DNA of 43,513 bases from Planctomycetota bacterium (GTDB lineage Bacteria > Planctomycetota > Planctomycetia > Pirellulales > PNKZ01): assembly GCA_018242585.1 (NCBI GenBank), contig JAFEBQ010000036.1, positions 1 to 43,513 on the forward strand, written 5' to 3'. Within the stretch, counting starts at the first letter, position 1. The number at the start of each line of letters is the position of its first letter. The notes beneath the pieces are model-generated. The model was not told the DNA's origin. It was given only the letters and a program-made list of their open reading frames with translations, and searched no databases. The position numbers and the translations under genes were made by a program. Shown here in pieces: positions 8,622-17,801 of the stretch.

Positions 8622-8706
8622 GGGTGCCATGCTCAAGTCAGCAGACTTGAGCATGTGAAGCGTGTTCTCGGCATGCTCAAGCCTTAAGGGCTTGAGCATG
8701 GCACCC
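8622..8706. repeat. REPIN-like double hairpin element
   Basis: The element is 85 bp with inverted termini GGGTGCCATGC and GCATGGCACCC. It holds two 12-bp perfect hairpins with related arms: CATGCTCAAGTC (28-39 of the 8600 block, loop AGCA) and CATGCTCAAGCC (8672-8683, loop TTAAG). Two hairpins in opposite orientation with shared ends is the layout of REPIN elements. It fills the space between the convergent alaS and oleD-like genes and may also stop transcription. Confidence 0.8.
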
Positions 8707-8733
8707 TTTCCATTGCTTTAGATTGAGCAAATC

Positions 8734-9732
8734 TCACGCACGCTGTTTCATGCTCGCGCGTAGTCGCTCCATCCCTTCGGCCGTTGATACGGTCGCCTGG
8801 TAGCCGAAGTCGCGCCGAGCGCGGTCGAGCGCGAAGTAATGATCCCGCGCCAGTTGCAACGCCAAGAACCGCGTCATCCGCGGTTCACTCGTCGACCCGG
8901 TGAGCTTCGCGATTGCTTCGAGCAAAGCACCGGCCGCGTATGCCACTCCCACCGGCACGCTGCGCCGTACGGGCGGCAAACCAGCCAGAGCCAACAGTTC
9001 GTTGATCCAGCCCCAACAGTTCACTGGCGAACCTTGGCTCAGGAAATATGCCTGCCCGGCCACGCGCGAAGCTGGGATCAAGGCGTCGGCCGCCTGCAAG
9101 TGCGCTCGGGCCGCGTTCTCGACGTAAATCATGTCGATCACGTTGTTGCCAGCCCCAATGCGGCGCAACTGCCCGGCTCGCGCTCGCTCGATCAGGCGCG
9201 GCACCAGGTGCCGATCGCGCGGCCCCCAGATCAAGTGAGGTCGCAACGCGCACGTCGACAGCGTTGGCGAATTGGCGGTCAGCACCGCTTGTTCGGCCAG
9301 GGCCTTGGTGTGCGGGTAATGCGCCAGCCAGCGGGTCGGATACGGCGCCGATTCGTCAATGCCAGACTGGTCGCCGCCGTCGAAGGTGACGCTCGGGCTG
9401 CTGGTAAACACCAGCCGCGGGACGTTGTGACGCCGGCAACCGGACAAAACGTGCTCGGTGCCGCGGATGTTGGTCTGATAGAAGTCGGTCCAGCGCCCCC
9501 AGATGCCCGCAATCGCCGCAGTGTGGAAAACTAGGTCCACGCCAGCGCAGGCTTGTTCGACGGAATGAGCGTCGCGCACATCGCCCAGGCATTGCTCAAC
9601 ACCAAGCGCGGCCAACTGCGGATCGTCGCGCCGCATTAGTCCGCGCACCCGATCGCCGCGCGAGACAAGTTGTTCGACGATATAGCGCCCCAAGAAGCCC
9701 GTCGCGCCAGTTACCAGTGTCAACATGGTCAC
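8734..9732 (-). CDS. oleD: OleD-like NAD(P)-dependent short-chain reductase (3-beta-HSD/epimerase family)
   Basis: The protein has 332 residues in the extended SDR fold. The Rossmann motif TGATGFLG is at about residues 8-15, and the catalytic YxxxK is YPHTK (Tyr139, Lys143), with Ser in SSPSV. The segments FHTAAIAGIWG, SSPSVTFDGG and LRPHLIWGPRD are what I recall from OleD, which reduces 2-alkyl-3-ketoalkanoic acids to beta-hydroxy acids in long-chain olefin synthesis. An OleA-like gene is two genes upstream on the same strand, supporting the call. The GTG at 9732 has a GGAAG at good spacing; an ATG at 9726 is the alternative. It lies 3 bp after the propeller gene, so the two are surely cotranscribed. 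A generic epimerase remains possible. Confidence 0.7.
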   Translation of the reverse strand: MTMLTLVTGATGFLGRYIVEQLVSRGDRVRGLMRRDDPQLAALGVEQCLGDVRDAHSVEQACAGVDLVFHTAAIAGIWGRWTDFYQTNIRGTEHVLSGCRRHNVPRLVFTSSPSVTFDGGDQSGIDESAPYPTRWLAHYPHTKALAEQAVLTANSPTLSTCALRPHLIWGPRDRHLVPRLIERARAGQLRRIGAGNNVIDMIYVENAARAHLQAADALIPASRVAGQAYFLSQGSPVNCWGWINELLALAGLPPVRRSVPVGVAYAAGALLEAIAKLTGSTSEPRMTRFLALQLARDHYFALDRARRDFGYQATVSTAEGMERLRASMKQRA

Positions 9733-9735
9733 GCT

Positions 9736-10953
9736 TTACTTCCGGCGCAGGTCGACGCAGACCAGGTGTCCGTCGGCATTTCGGGCGTACAAGAGGCCGT
9801 TCGCCAGCGTCGGCACCGTCCAGCAACGCCCGTCCAGAATCTTGGCCCGGGCCAGCACATCGAACTTCTCGCTGGTGGCGTTGGCGACGACCAACTCCCC
9901 TTCATCGCTCAGAACGAGCAACTTGCCGGCGGCCAGCAGCAGCGAACCACAGCCGAGCCCACGCTGGTGCCAGCGTGACTCGCCCGAGGCGGCGTCAATG
10001 CACGCCACCTCGCACAGCCGGCGGTTGTGGCTGTTGCCGTCGATGCCGAACAGGCCTCCTTCCCACAGGACCGAGTTGGCCATGTGGTTTCGCATGTGGC
10101 GGTTCTCGTAGACTTTGACCAATTCTTTGCCATCCCACTTGAGCAGCGTGCAGCCCCGGTTGTAGCCGGTTGAGACGAACAACTCGTTGCCAACGACCAC
10201 GGGCGTCGACGCGCTGGTGATGTAATCGGTTTCCCAGGGGTACGTTGCCAGCACCTTGCCATCGGCCACCTGGGCCACCAGCAACACGTCGTTATTCAGC
10301 ACGGCAATGCACGCCTGGCCGTCGAACGTCAGCGGCACGGCGGTGCCATAACCGGGTCGCCAAGCGTCAGTCTGCCACAGGATATTGCCGGTCGTTTTCT
10401 CGAACGCCATCACGCGTCCGGCGTCGACGATCACCTTGTTGCCCAGCACCAGCGGCGAACTCGAAAAGCCCCAAGCAGGCATCTCGACGTCGGCCAGCTT
10501 GCCGGCCTCGGCTTGCCAGGCCACCGAACCGTCGGCCACGTGCAGCGCCAACAGTCGGCCGTCCTTGCTGTAGGTGTAAACGAGCCCGCCGTCAACCGTC
10601 GGCGTGGCGGCCGGGCCCCCTTCGTGCAGGTTGTCGACCAGCGGAGCGGGATAGCTGTAGCTCCAGCGCTGCTCACCCGTCAGCGCGTCGAAGCAGTAGA
10701 ACGTGTCGTTTCCCCCCTGGTGTCCCGACGTGAACGCGCGGCCGCCGGCCACGGCGATCGAACTGAACCCGGTGCCCACTTCGGCGTGCCATACTTCGGC
10801 CGGGCCGTCCGCCGACCATTGCCAGGTCCAATCGGTCTCGGCGCTGATGCCGGTATAGGCGGGGCCGCGCCAGTGAGGCCAATCAGCGGCTTGCAATGCA
10901 TCCGGCCAAAGATTCGCCATGACGACAACTGCCAGCCAGATGTGCGGTCGCAT
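9736..10953 (-). CDS. Secreted PQQ-type beta-propeller repeat protein
   Basis: The protein has 405 residues from the ATG at 10953. It begins with a signal peptide (MRPHIWLAVVVMANLWPDALQA), then WPHWRGP, a common start of planctomycete PQQ-like propellers. At least six blades follow, each recognisable by GxLxALxxxxGxxxW-like units such as CFDALTGEQRWSY, ALHVADGSVAWQ and CIDAASGESRWH. The fold resembles BamB and quinoprotein dehydrogenase propellers. I see no dehydrogenase catalytic domain, so PQQ binding is not implied and the protein may be a binding or scaffold protein. It sits between oleA-like and oleD-like genes, with oleD only 3 bp downstream. Confidence 0.8.
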   Translation of the reverse strand: MRPHIWLAVVVMANLWPDALQAADWPHWRGPAYTGISAETDWTWQWSADGPAEVWHAEVGTGFSSIAVAGGRAFTSGHQGGNDTFYCFDALTGEQRWSYSYPAPLVDNLHEGGPAATPTVDGGLVYTYSKDGRLLALHVADGSVAWQAEAGKLADVEMPAWGFSSSPLVLGNKVIVDAGRVMAFEKTTGNILWQTDAWRPGYGTAVPLTFDGQACIAVLNNDVLLVAQVADGKVLATYPWETDYITSASTPVVVGNELFVSTGYNRGCTLLKWDGKELVKVYENRHMRNHMANSVLWEGGLFGIDGNSHNRRLCEVACIDAASGESRWHQRGLGCGSLLLAAGKLLVLSDEGELVVANATSEKFDVLARAKILDGRCWTVPTLANGLLYARNADGHLVCVDLRRK

Positions 10954-11160
10954 AGCGATGATCCTGCTGGCCGGGGGTCGGTTGAAGGAAGTGGCGAGCG
11001 TGCAGGGGTTGCGGCGCGCCGCCACGACATGAGACGCTACGACGCGACTCGCGGCATTGTCAGGCCCCTGTCTGCGGTTTTCAAGGCCGTCGACTGCCGC
11101 GTGCTGATCTACGAGCTGATACGAAGCCTCAGGGACTGAAACCCCTGGGCTTGAAATTCG

Positions 11161-12291
11161 CTACGATGCGCTGCCGGCGGTTGGCAAGCGTGTGGTGCGG
11201 GCGTGGGGGACGCTGGCCGTTTCACGGACTACGACTGGCGCGGTCTGCCAGTCGACGCCCAGCATCAGGACGTTGATCCCTGAGCCGATGCCCATCAGGG
11301 CGACGTGATCGCCTCGCTTCAAGTGTCCGCGCTCGACGGCCATGGCGGCCGTCATGGGAACCGCGACCGAGCCGGTGTTCCCCAGGGTCTCGAACGTGGC
11401 AAAGTCGATGTCCGGCGACAGGCCGAGCGACTCGAACATCAGCTTGCGGTGCGCCGCGCCGACTTGGTGACAGATCGTCTTGTCAATCTCCGAAGCGCTC
11501 CAACCGGTGGCGGCTTGAAACGCGGCGAAGGCCGGCACGGCGGCGGCCACGCCGTCGCGCAACAAGCGTTCGCTGTCGGTGTTCATCAATGGCAGCGCGT
11601 CGCCGCCGATCGACTCGTCGCGCCCGCTGCGGCAGAGTTCATGCCCTGTCGTGGCCGCGCGCGCCACGGCCGCGGTCAGCCGATTCTGCGTGCGACTCAA
11701 GCTGCGGTGAACCAGCAGCACGGCGGCGCTGGCCGAACCGATGGTCAACGAAGCCACGGCTGACTTGATCGATTCGCGCGTCAGCGTCAAATCGTTGTTG
11801 AGCGTGTCGATGGTGTTCTCGACCAGGGCGCGGCTGCTTTCAGTGCCGCAGACCAGGCCGGCTTGAATCTGGCCCAGCTCGATCATGTTGGCGATTTGCA
11901 CCATGCCGTTCAGGATGCCCAGGCAGGCGTTCGAGACATCGTAAACCTGGCAATCGCTCGACAGACCCAAACGATTGTGCACGCCGGCAGCGGTGGCGGG
12001 TTCGAGATAATCGCGGCAGACCGAAGCGTGGAGCAGCGCGCCGATCTTGCGGCGGTCGATCCCGGCCGCGGCGATGGCCTGTTCAGCGCTAGTAACGCTG
12101 GGGCTGCTGGGCATTGTCTCGCGCGACCAGAAGCGGCGCTCGCGAATGCCAGTCATCAATTCCAAGCGACCGGCGGGCAGGCGCAACCGGCGATAGACAG
12201 GCTCTAACCGCGCTTCGATTTCGGCCGTAGTGAGAATTTCGCCTGGAAGCTGGTAGCCGAAGGCTTCGAGGCAAACGTGCTGATATTGCAT
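11161..12291 (-). CDS. oleA: OleA/FabH-like thiolase-fold condensing enzyme
   Basis: The protein has 376 residues from the ATG at 12291 (MQYQHVCLEAFGYQLPGEIL). The Cys-His-Asn triad of FabH-type enzymes is visible: Cys123 in SNACLGILNGM, His in ICHQVGAAH and Asn in LGNTGSVAVP. The segment CRDYLEPATAA carries the Glu (about residue 97) that in OleA acts as the base for Claisen condensation of two acyl-CoAs. The opening and the MTGIRERRFW stretch also resemble OleA more than FabH. OleA makes 2-alkyl-3-ketoacyl products that OleD reduces. The last 30 residues form a low-complexity extension. The frame is open to 12507 but without homology. oleB and oleC are not adjacent. Confidence 0.75.
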   Translation of the reverse strand: MQYQHVCLEAFGYQLPGEILTTAEIEARLEPVYRRLRLPAGRLELMTGIRERRFWSRETMPSSPSVTSAEQAIAAAGIDRRKIGALLHASVCRDYLEPATAAGVHNRLGLSSDCQVYDVSNACLGILNGMVQIANMIELGQIQAGLVCGTESSRALVENTIDTLNNDLTLTRESIKSAVASLTIGSASAAVLLVHRSLSRTQNRLTAAVARAATTGHELCRSGRDESIGGDALPLMNTDSERLLRDGVAAAVPAFAAFQAATGWSASEIDKTICHQVGAAHRKLMFESLGLSPDIDFATFETLGNTGSVAVPMTAAMAVERGHLKRGDHVALMGIGSGINVLMLGVDWQTAPVVVRETASVPHARTTRLPTAGSAS

Positions 12292-12980
12292 GAAAACAGC
12301 CGGTGTTCGCCACACGTGTCGGGCGAAGCGCGGCGCTGGGGTGATCGGGTTGAAGCGGCCAGCATAGGAACGGCTGGCTTGGGGGTAAAGTACCAGTTTT
12401 TGCCGCGAAATTGGGGGCGATGACAGAAGAATGACACGGTTTTTACATGGCCCGCGCGCTCGGCCGTCGAAATGGCGCGAATCGCGGCCCCGCGCCTCGC
12501 GGGTCAATCGCTCTTTTAGCCGGACCTAACTGTCGCTAGCACTTCATCTTGTGCAAGCAGCGAGTCCACCCCCCAAAATCGGCAATTTTGTTGCAAAGTT
12601 TTCACCTCGCTCTATAACCCGACCCTATCAGCCGTTTGCGTTGGACGCACTCGGTTGCTTGTCTTGTCGAGTCGAAGTTTCTCTTGCGAAGTGCTCAAGG
12701 ATGGGCCGCAAGACGCTTGGCTCCGCCCTGTTGATGGCGAGCCGCGGCGTTTTGCTTTGCGAGGATGTCAGGGATGACGACCGCGTTTCCGCACCCCGGT
12801 CTCGAACGCGCTACTCGCGCGATCGTTGATGGCGACTGTTCGCACGTCGACCATCAGCTCCCGCTCACCGCTCGCTCCTTGGACATCGAACACGAGACGA
12901 CTCGGCCCCAGAGTCTCTGAACGTTCGTTCCGCTTAGCGTGGACCAGGATGTGTCCTCGCACCCACAGGAGAGGGAAAAC
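12292..12980. promoter_or_regulatory. Long divergent intergenic region with a candidate promoter and leader
   Basis: About 690 bases separate the divergent oleA-like gene and the amidotransferase-like gene. A possible sigma-70 promoter for the right-hand gene is TTGCAA (12591-12596), a 16-bp spacer and TATAAC (12613-12618). This would give a leader of about 360 nt before the ATG at 12981. A small hairpin AAAAT-CGGCA-ATTTT lies at about 12575-12589. A good ribosome-binding site (AGGAGAGG) precedes the ATG. No reading frame here looks coding. Confidence 0.35.
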
Positions 12981-13727
12981 ATGAGCACGAAGCCAATGAT
13001 CGGTCTGAACATGGACTTCCGCGCCGCCAAGAAGGATTCGCCGGCGTTCAGCTATGTTTGTGCCGGCTACTACGATTCGATTGTCAAAGCCGGTGGCGTG
13101 CCAGTGATCATTGCTCCGATGGAAGAAGACAAGGATTTGAGCCGCGTGCTCGAACTTTTGGACGGCATCGTCATGGTCGGCGGTGCCGACATGGACCCAC
13201 GCCGCGACGGCTTCATGCTCCACCCGTCGATTCGCATGATGGCCAATCGCCGCGAAGATTTCGATCGCCGGCTGATGAAGCTGGTGGCCGATCGCCGGCT
13301 GCCCGTGTTTGGCATTGGCCTGGGCATGCAACTGCTGAACGTGAACGAAGGGGGCAACCTGTTCTTCCACCTCCCCGAAGACATGCCCAAGGCGCTGCCG
13401 CACAGCGACCCGCTGGACAACGCCCATCGTCACGCCCTGGAAGTAGTACCGGGCACGCTGATGGAACGGGTCTACGGCGAAGGTGAAATCCGCGTCAACA
13501 GCTTCCACCACATGGCGGTCGACGAAGTCGCGCCGGGCTTCATTGTGTCGGCCCGCTGCCCGGACGGCGTGGTCGAAGCGATTGAGAGCATTCGTCCCGA
13601 CTGGTTCGCGCTGGGCACCCAGTTCCACCCCGAGAACGATTCGGCCTCGGCGCTCGATCTGCGGATTTTTGAAGAGTTCGTCTGCGGCATTACCGGCGAC
13701 GTGTCGGTGCTGAAGATCGCCGCCTAG
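12981..13727 (+). CDS. Class I glutamine amidotransferase-like (peptidase C26/PuuD-like) protein lacking the nucleophile Cys
   Basis: The protein has 248 residues from an ATG with a strong AGGAGAGG site. It matches the gamma-glutamyl-GABA hydrolase family: GLNMDFR near the N-terminus, DGIVMVGGADMDP at 61-73, the elbow region at 109-120, and TQFHPEND with His216 and Glu218. The usual elbow is GICRGMQ with Cys as nucleophile; here it reads GIGLGMQ, with Gly113 in place of Cys. The second catalytic elements are kept. This suggests a non-hydrolytic binding protein or a changed mechanism. A perfect intrinsic terminator follows the stop. It faces a DJ-1/PfpI gene of the same superfamily. Confidence 0.85.
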   Translation: MSTKPMIGLNMDFRAAKKDSPAFSYVCAGYYDSIVKAGGVPVIIAPMEEDKDLSRVLELLDGIVMVGGADMDPRRDGFMLHPSIRMMANRREDFDRRLMKLVADRRLPVFGIGLGMQLLNVNEGGNLFFHLPEDMPKALPHSDPLDNAHRHALEVVPGTLMERVYGEGEIRVNSFHHMAVDEVAPGFIVSARCPDGVVEAIESIRPDWFALGTQFHPENDSASALDLRIFEEFVCGITGDVSVLKIAA

Positions 13728-13760
13728 TCAGTTCGCGAATCGCGCGACGTTCTGCTGTTC

Positions 13761-13804
13761 CAACACAAGCCCAGGAGGCTTCATGCCCTGGGCTTGTGTT
13801 TTTA
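13761..13804 (+). terminator. Rho-independent terminator
   Basis: A 13-bp perfect stem (ACACAAGCCCAGG with its complement at 13785-13797) has an 11-base loop and runs into a T-tract at 13797-13803. It ends the amidotransferase-like transcript and, because of the A-rich left side only weakly, could act on the opposing DJ-1 gene. Confidence 0.9.
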
Positions 13805-13823
13805 TTTGACGCTCGCGAACTCG

Positions 13824-14411
13824 CTACGTCGCGATCGGCGAACCGAGCGCCGCGACAAACGCGCGGACCCACGCTGGGTGAGCTGGCCAGGCCGGGGCGG
13901 TGACCAGGTTGCCGTCCGTGTGCGCGCTGTCAAAGCCGGCCGAAGGCTCGACCCACTTGGCGCCGGCCAGTTCCAACTCGGGCCGGCACGCTGGGTAGGC
14001 GGTGCATGATTTGCCGCGTATCACGTCGGCCGCGGTCAGTACCTGAATGCCGTGGCAAATCGCGCCGATCGGCTTGATGGCCTTGGCAAAGGCGCGGACT
14101 AGGTCGAGCACCCGTGGATTCAGCCGTAAATACTCCGGCGCGCGCCCGCCCGGGACCATCAAGCCGTCATAACCGGCCACATCGACCTCGGCGAACGTGG
14201 CGTTAAGCCGGAAGTTGTGGCCGCGCTTCTCGCTGTACGTCTGGTCCCCCTCAAAGTCATGGATAGCCGTGGCGACGGTTTGGCCGGCCTTCTTGTCGGG
14301 GCAGACGGCGTCGACCTGGTGCCCCAGGGTGAGCAAGGTCTGAAACGGGACCATCACTTCGTAGTCTTCCACGAAGTCACCAACGATCATCAGCACACGT
14401 TTGACGCTCAT
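13824..14411 (-). CDS. DJ-1/PfpI family protein
   Basis: The protein has 195 residues. It has the DJ-1/PfpI flavodoxin-like fold: [15 protein letters not shown] with the conserved acidic residue near 15-18, [15 protein letters not shown] at 82-95, and the nucleophile elbow AICHGIQVL with Cys119 and His120. The family includes deglycase-like, chaperone and peptidase proteins; the exact activity cannot be read. Unlike its convergent neighbour at 12981-13727, it keeps its cysteine. It appears to be a single-gene unit. Confidence 0.9.
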   Translation of the reverse strand: MSVKRVLMIVGDFVEDYEVMVPFQTLLTLGHQVDAVCPDKKAGQTVATAIHDFEGDQTYSEKRGHNFRLNATFAEVDVAGYDGLMVPGGRAPEYLRLNPRVLDLVRAFAKAIKPIGAICHGIQVLTAADVIRGKSCTAYPACRPELELAGAKWVEPSAGFDSAHTDGNLVTAPAWPAHPAWVRAFVAALGSPIAT

Positions 14412-14709
14412 GGCGTAATCTCCCGGCGGAAAAGTACCCAGCAGTCGCTATAGAGCGCACAGTTTAACAGATGAACTGGGCAAACTGTGATTGCTGATTC
14501 CGAGGCGCAGCGAACCGCGTGATAAACTTGTGAGACTACGAAGCAGTTGTCGATCAGCAAAACCTGACCGGCCCGCTAAAGTGCGCCTAGCTCCGTTTCG
14601 TCCACGGCCAATATTGCCATGACGACGGCGGCCACTGCCGGCCCGAGGGCGTTCTGTTCACGATTGCTGATGTTTCGATGTGTCCCCCAGTGATTGAAGC
14701 GTAACGCGT
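14412..14709. other. Divergent intergenic region, no element identified
   Basis: About 300 bases separate the DJ-1 gene and the RNase HI-like gene and should hold both promoters. The part at 14450-14560 is somewhat AT-rich (for example around AGTTTAACAG and GTGATAAACTT), but no promoter pair stands out. I see no coding frame. Confidence 0.4.
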
Positions 14710-15492
14710 ATGAATCCCCCGGAACCGCATTTCCTGCTGCTGGCCGATGTCAGCCGTCGGAACCAAAGGGACGAATGGAGTTTCGTCTTGCACGCGGCCG
14801 ATGGAACGGCGATGCAAACGGCCCAGGAACTGGAACCTGACCAGCACGGCGAGCGCCTGGAGCTGTTGTCAGTGATCCGTGGGCTCGAAGCTTTGGATCA
14901 GCCCTCGCGAGTCACGCTGGTGACACGCAGCAAATACGTGCGGCGCGGCATCGCCTATGGGCTCGACGAGTGGCGGGCCAACGACTGGACCTGGGAATGC
15001 TATGGCGAGATGGTGCCGGTCAAGAACCGCGACCTCTGGCAGCGGCTCGACCGAGCGATGGCATTTCATCAGATCGAGCTGCGTACGTCGCGTGTCGACA
15101 CGGCGCACGTTGAACCAGCGAGCGATTTGGCCACACCAGCCAGGGGAGCCGAAGCTGCGCCAAAGCTGCAGGTTCGCGCTCCCCACTTCCTGCGTCGCCA
15201 GGGGAAAAACCTGCCTGCCGAGACCGCCTTGGTCGTCGAATCGCCGGCTGCCCAAGCCGAGCCGTTTGAACTGGTCGAGGTCGAATGCCGGGGTGATTCG
15301 CGGCCGCCAACGGCCGAGCGTCACGGACAATGGCTCTCGGCCTGGCTGCCGCAGCATGGGCTGGAACTCATTAACTGGACACGGGTTAAAGTCGAACAAC
15401 TCATCGGCTGGCTGAATGCCGATCCCTGGCCCCATTCGGCACATTGCGGCGGTTCATGGCTTGAACGAAACGGAGCGAGCCGGTCGAATTGA
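14710..15492 (+). CDS. RNase HI-like protein with a degenerate active site
   Basis: The protein has 260 residues. The first 125 align by eye with RNase HI: ADVS (Asp13) matches TDGS, ERLELLSVIRGLEAL (Glu51) matches the RMELMAAI helix, TRSKYVRRGI matches TDSQYVRQGI, and PVKNRDLWQRLDRAM is almost the RNase HI PVKNVDLW motif. The third catalytic Asp is replaced by Arg73, and the last catalytic segment (GHxGxxxNExAD) is missing. The C-terminal 130 residues are unrelated and contain a proline-rich linker. It is therefore probably not an active nuclease; nucleic acid binding is possible. It lies 99 bp upstream of glgB on the same strand. Confidence 0.8.
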   Translation: MNPPEPHFLLLADVSRRNQRDEWSFVLHAADGTAMQTAQELEPDQHGERLELLSVIRGLEALDQPSRVTLVTRSKYVRRGIAYGLDEWRANDWTWECYGEMVPVKNRDLWQRLDRAMAFHQIELRTSRVDTAHVEPASDLATPARGAEAAPKLQVRAPHFLRRQGKNLPAETALVVESPAAQAEPFELVEVECRGDSRPPTAERHGQWLSAWLPQHGLELINWTRVKVEQLIGWLNADPWPHSAHCGGSWLERNGASRSN

Positions 15493-15590
15493 CCCGGCAC
15501 GCCGCCCCTTGTTTTGAGCATGGCTTTTGGTAGCTGGACGCCACACTAGCGACGAACGACAATCCAAAACGACTGACGAAGGAGCGCGCT

Positions 15591-17801
15591 TTGCGGACTG
15601 CGGCAAACTTGGAAAGTATTGGCCGGCTGGTCGAAGGTAGACATCACGATCCGTTCGAGATTCTTGGCCCGCACGAAGTGACCGTCGAGGGGCGACAGGC
15701 GCTGGCCGTGCGGACGTTTGCACCTGGTTGTGAACAGGCTTGGGTAGTCGATCCGGCACAGGGAAGCACGCCACGCCCGATGCGCCGGATTCACCCCGCG
15801 GGGTTGTTCGAGGCCATTTGCAGCCCGACCGACCCTCCCGTGCGGTATCAGATTCAATTGGCGGATCAACAAGGCAAGCGCGTCATGTTGCACGACCCGT
15901 ATTCGTTCCCAGCATACCTCACCGAGTTCGATCGCCATTTGCTCAATGAGGGGACGCACTGGCGCAGCTATGACAAGATTGGCGCGCAACTACGAACCGT
16001 CGATGGCATTCAAGGGGTGAACTTCGCCGTCTGGGCGCCGAACGCCGACTCGGTGAGCGTGGTCGGCGACTTCAACGCTTGGGACGGCCGCCGTCACCCG
16101 ATGCGCAAGCATATTCCCAGCGGCTTTTGGGAACTATTCGTTCCCGGTCTCGGCGAAGGGACGCTGTACAAGTACCAACTCAAGCACGGCCACGAGACGC
16201 TCGAGAAGTCCGATCCTTACGGCTTTGGCGCCGAAGTGCCGCCGCGCACCGCGTCGAAGGTGGTCGATCTGACGCGCTATCGTTGGAACGACGGCCAGTG
16301 GCTGGCCACACGCGCCCAGCACAACGCGCTAAACGCGCCGATGTCGTTCTACGAGGTTCACCTGGGTAGCTGGCGGCGGCCCGGCGACGATCCGCAGCGC
16401 TGGATGACCTATCGTGAAATGGCGCACGAACTGGTCGACTACGTGAAGGAGATGAACTTCACGCACCTCGAACTGTTGCCGGTCAGCGAACATCCATTCT
16501 CGGGCAGTTGGGGCTACCAAACGGTCGGGTACTATGCGCCGACGTCACGGTACGGCACGCCGGAAGACTTCATGTACTTTGTCGACCATTGCCACCAGAA
16601 CGGCATCGGCGTCGTGCTGGACTGGGTGCCGGCTCACTTTCCGCGCGACGGGCACGGGCTGCGGCTGTTCGACGGCACGGCCTTGTACGAGCACGCCGAT
16701 CCGCGCCAGGGCGAGCACAAAGACTGGGGCACGTTGATCTTCAACTATGGCCGGCACGAAGTTCGCAACTTCCTGCTGAGCAACGCCCTGTTTTGGCTCG
16801 ACAAGTATCACATCGACGGCTTGCGCGTCGACGCCGTGGCATCGATGCTGTACCTGGATTACAGCCGGCAGGAAGGGGAATGGCTCCCCAACGCCTTTGG
16901 CGGGCGCGAAAACCTGGAAGCCATCTCGTTGGTCAAAGAGATGAACATCCAGACTCACCTGCAGTATCCCGGCACGCTGACCATTGCCGAAGAGTCGACC
17001 GCCTGGGGTGGCGTGTCGCGGCCGACCTATCTGGGCGGCTTGGGCTTTGACTTGAAGTGGAACATGGGCTGGATGAACGACACGCGGCGCTTCATGCGTC
17101 ACGAGTCGATCCACCGTCGCTTCCATCACGACGAGCTAACCTTCAGCTTGATCTACGCCTTCCACGAGAATTTCTGCTTGCCGTTGTCACACGACGAAGT
17201 GGTGCATGGCAAGGGATCGCTGCTGGACCAGATGCCGGGCGACCTGTGGCAGCGGGCCGCCAACCTGCGGCTGATGTACAGCTATATGTGGACTCACCCG
17301 GGCAAGAAGCTGTTGTTCATGGGTGGCGAATGGGGCCAGTGGAACGAGTGGAACTTCGATCAAAGCCTGCAGTGGGACTTGCTGCAATGGGAGTCACACC
17401 AGGGGATCAAGAAATTGGTCGCCGATCTGAACGACCTGATGCGCCGCGAGCCGTCCCTGCACCAGGTCGATTTTGAAGCTTCGGGCTTTGAATGGGTCGA
17501 CTGCCACAACTATGACGAAAGCGTGTTGATCTACATCCGCAAGGCCAAGGATCCTCGCGATTACGTCGTGGCGGCCTTTAACTTTACGCCAGTGCCACGG
17601 CTCAATCATCGAATCGGGCTGCCCGAGCAGGTCTGGTATCGCGAAATCTTCAATAGCGATTCGTCGTTCTACGGGGGCAGCAACGTGGGCAACGCCAACG
17701 GGCTGCAAGCCGAGCCGATTTCGTGGCACGGGCGACCTTTCTCGGCCCAAATCTCGCTGCCCCCCCTGGGGATGGTGCTGTTCAAACCCCAGCGACACTA
17801 A
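15591..17801 (+). CDS. glgB: 1,4-alpha-glucan branching enzyme
   Basis: The protein has 736 residues, the normal length of bacterial GlgB. The TTG start is supported by a GAAGGAG site 6 bp upstream. Domains in order are an N-terminal N1 module ([11 protein letters not shown]), a CBM48 ([21 protein letters not shown]), the GH13 barrel and a C-terminal beta domain. Catalytic residues are Asp414 in GLRVDAV, Glu467 in IAEEST and Asp535 in [10 protein letters not shown]. It makes alpha-1,6 branches in glycogen in the cytoplasm. No other glg gene is in the window. The RNase HI-like gene upstream may be cotranscribed. Confidence 0.97.
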   Translation: MRTAANLESIGRLVEGRHHDPFEILGPHEVTVEGRQALAVRTFAPGCEQAWVVDPAQGSTPRPMRRIHPAGLFEAICSPTDPPVRYQIQLADQQGKRVMLHDPYSFPAYLTEFDRHLLNEGTHWRSYDKIGAQLRTVDGIQGVNFAVWAPNADSVSVVGDFNAWDGRRHPMRKHIPSGFWELFVPGLGEGTLYKYQLKHGHETLEKSDPYGFGAEVPPRTASKVVDLTRYRWNDGQWLATRAQHNALNAPMSFYEVHLGSWRRPGDDPQRWMTYREMAHELVDYVKEMNFTHLELLPVSEHPFSGSWGYQTVGYYAPTSRYGTPEDFMYFVDHCHQNGIGVVLDWVPAHFPRDGHGLRLFDGTALYEHADPRQGEHKDWGTLIFNYGRHEVRNFLLSNALFWLDKYHIDGLRVDAVASMLYLDYSRQEGEWLPNAFGGRENLEAISLVKEMNIQTHLQYPGTLTIAEESTAWGGVSRPTYLGGLGFDLKWNMGWMNDTRRFMRHESIHRRFHHDELTFSLIYAFHENFCLPLSHDEVVHGKGSLLDQMPGDLWQRAANLRLMYSYMWTHPGKKLLFMGGEWGQWNEWNFDQSLQWDLLQWESHQGIKKLVADLNDLMRREPSLHQVDFEASGFEWVDCHNYDESVLIYIRKAKDPRDYVVAAFNFTPVPRLNHRIGLPEQVWYREIFNSDSSFYGGSNVGNANGLQAEPISWHGRPFSAQISLPPLGMVLFKPQRH

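Noticed and set aside
12551..12829. Plus-strand frame of 92 codons upstream of the amidotransferase-like gene
   Set aside because: Serine/arginine-rich composition, no ribosome-binding site and no recognisable motif; more likely untranslated leader.
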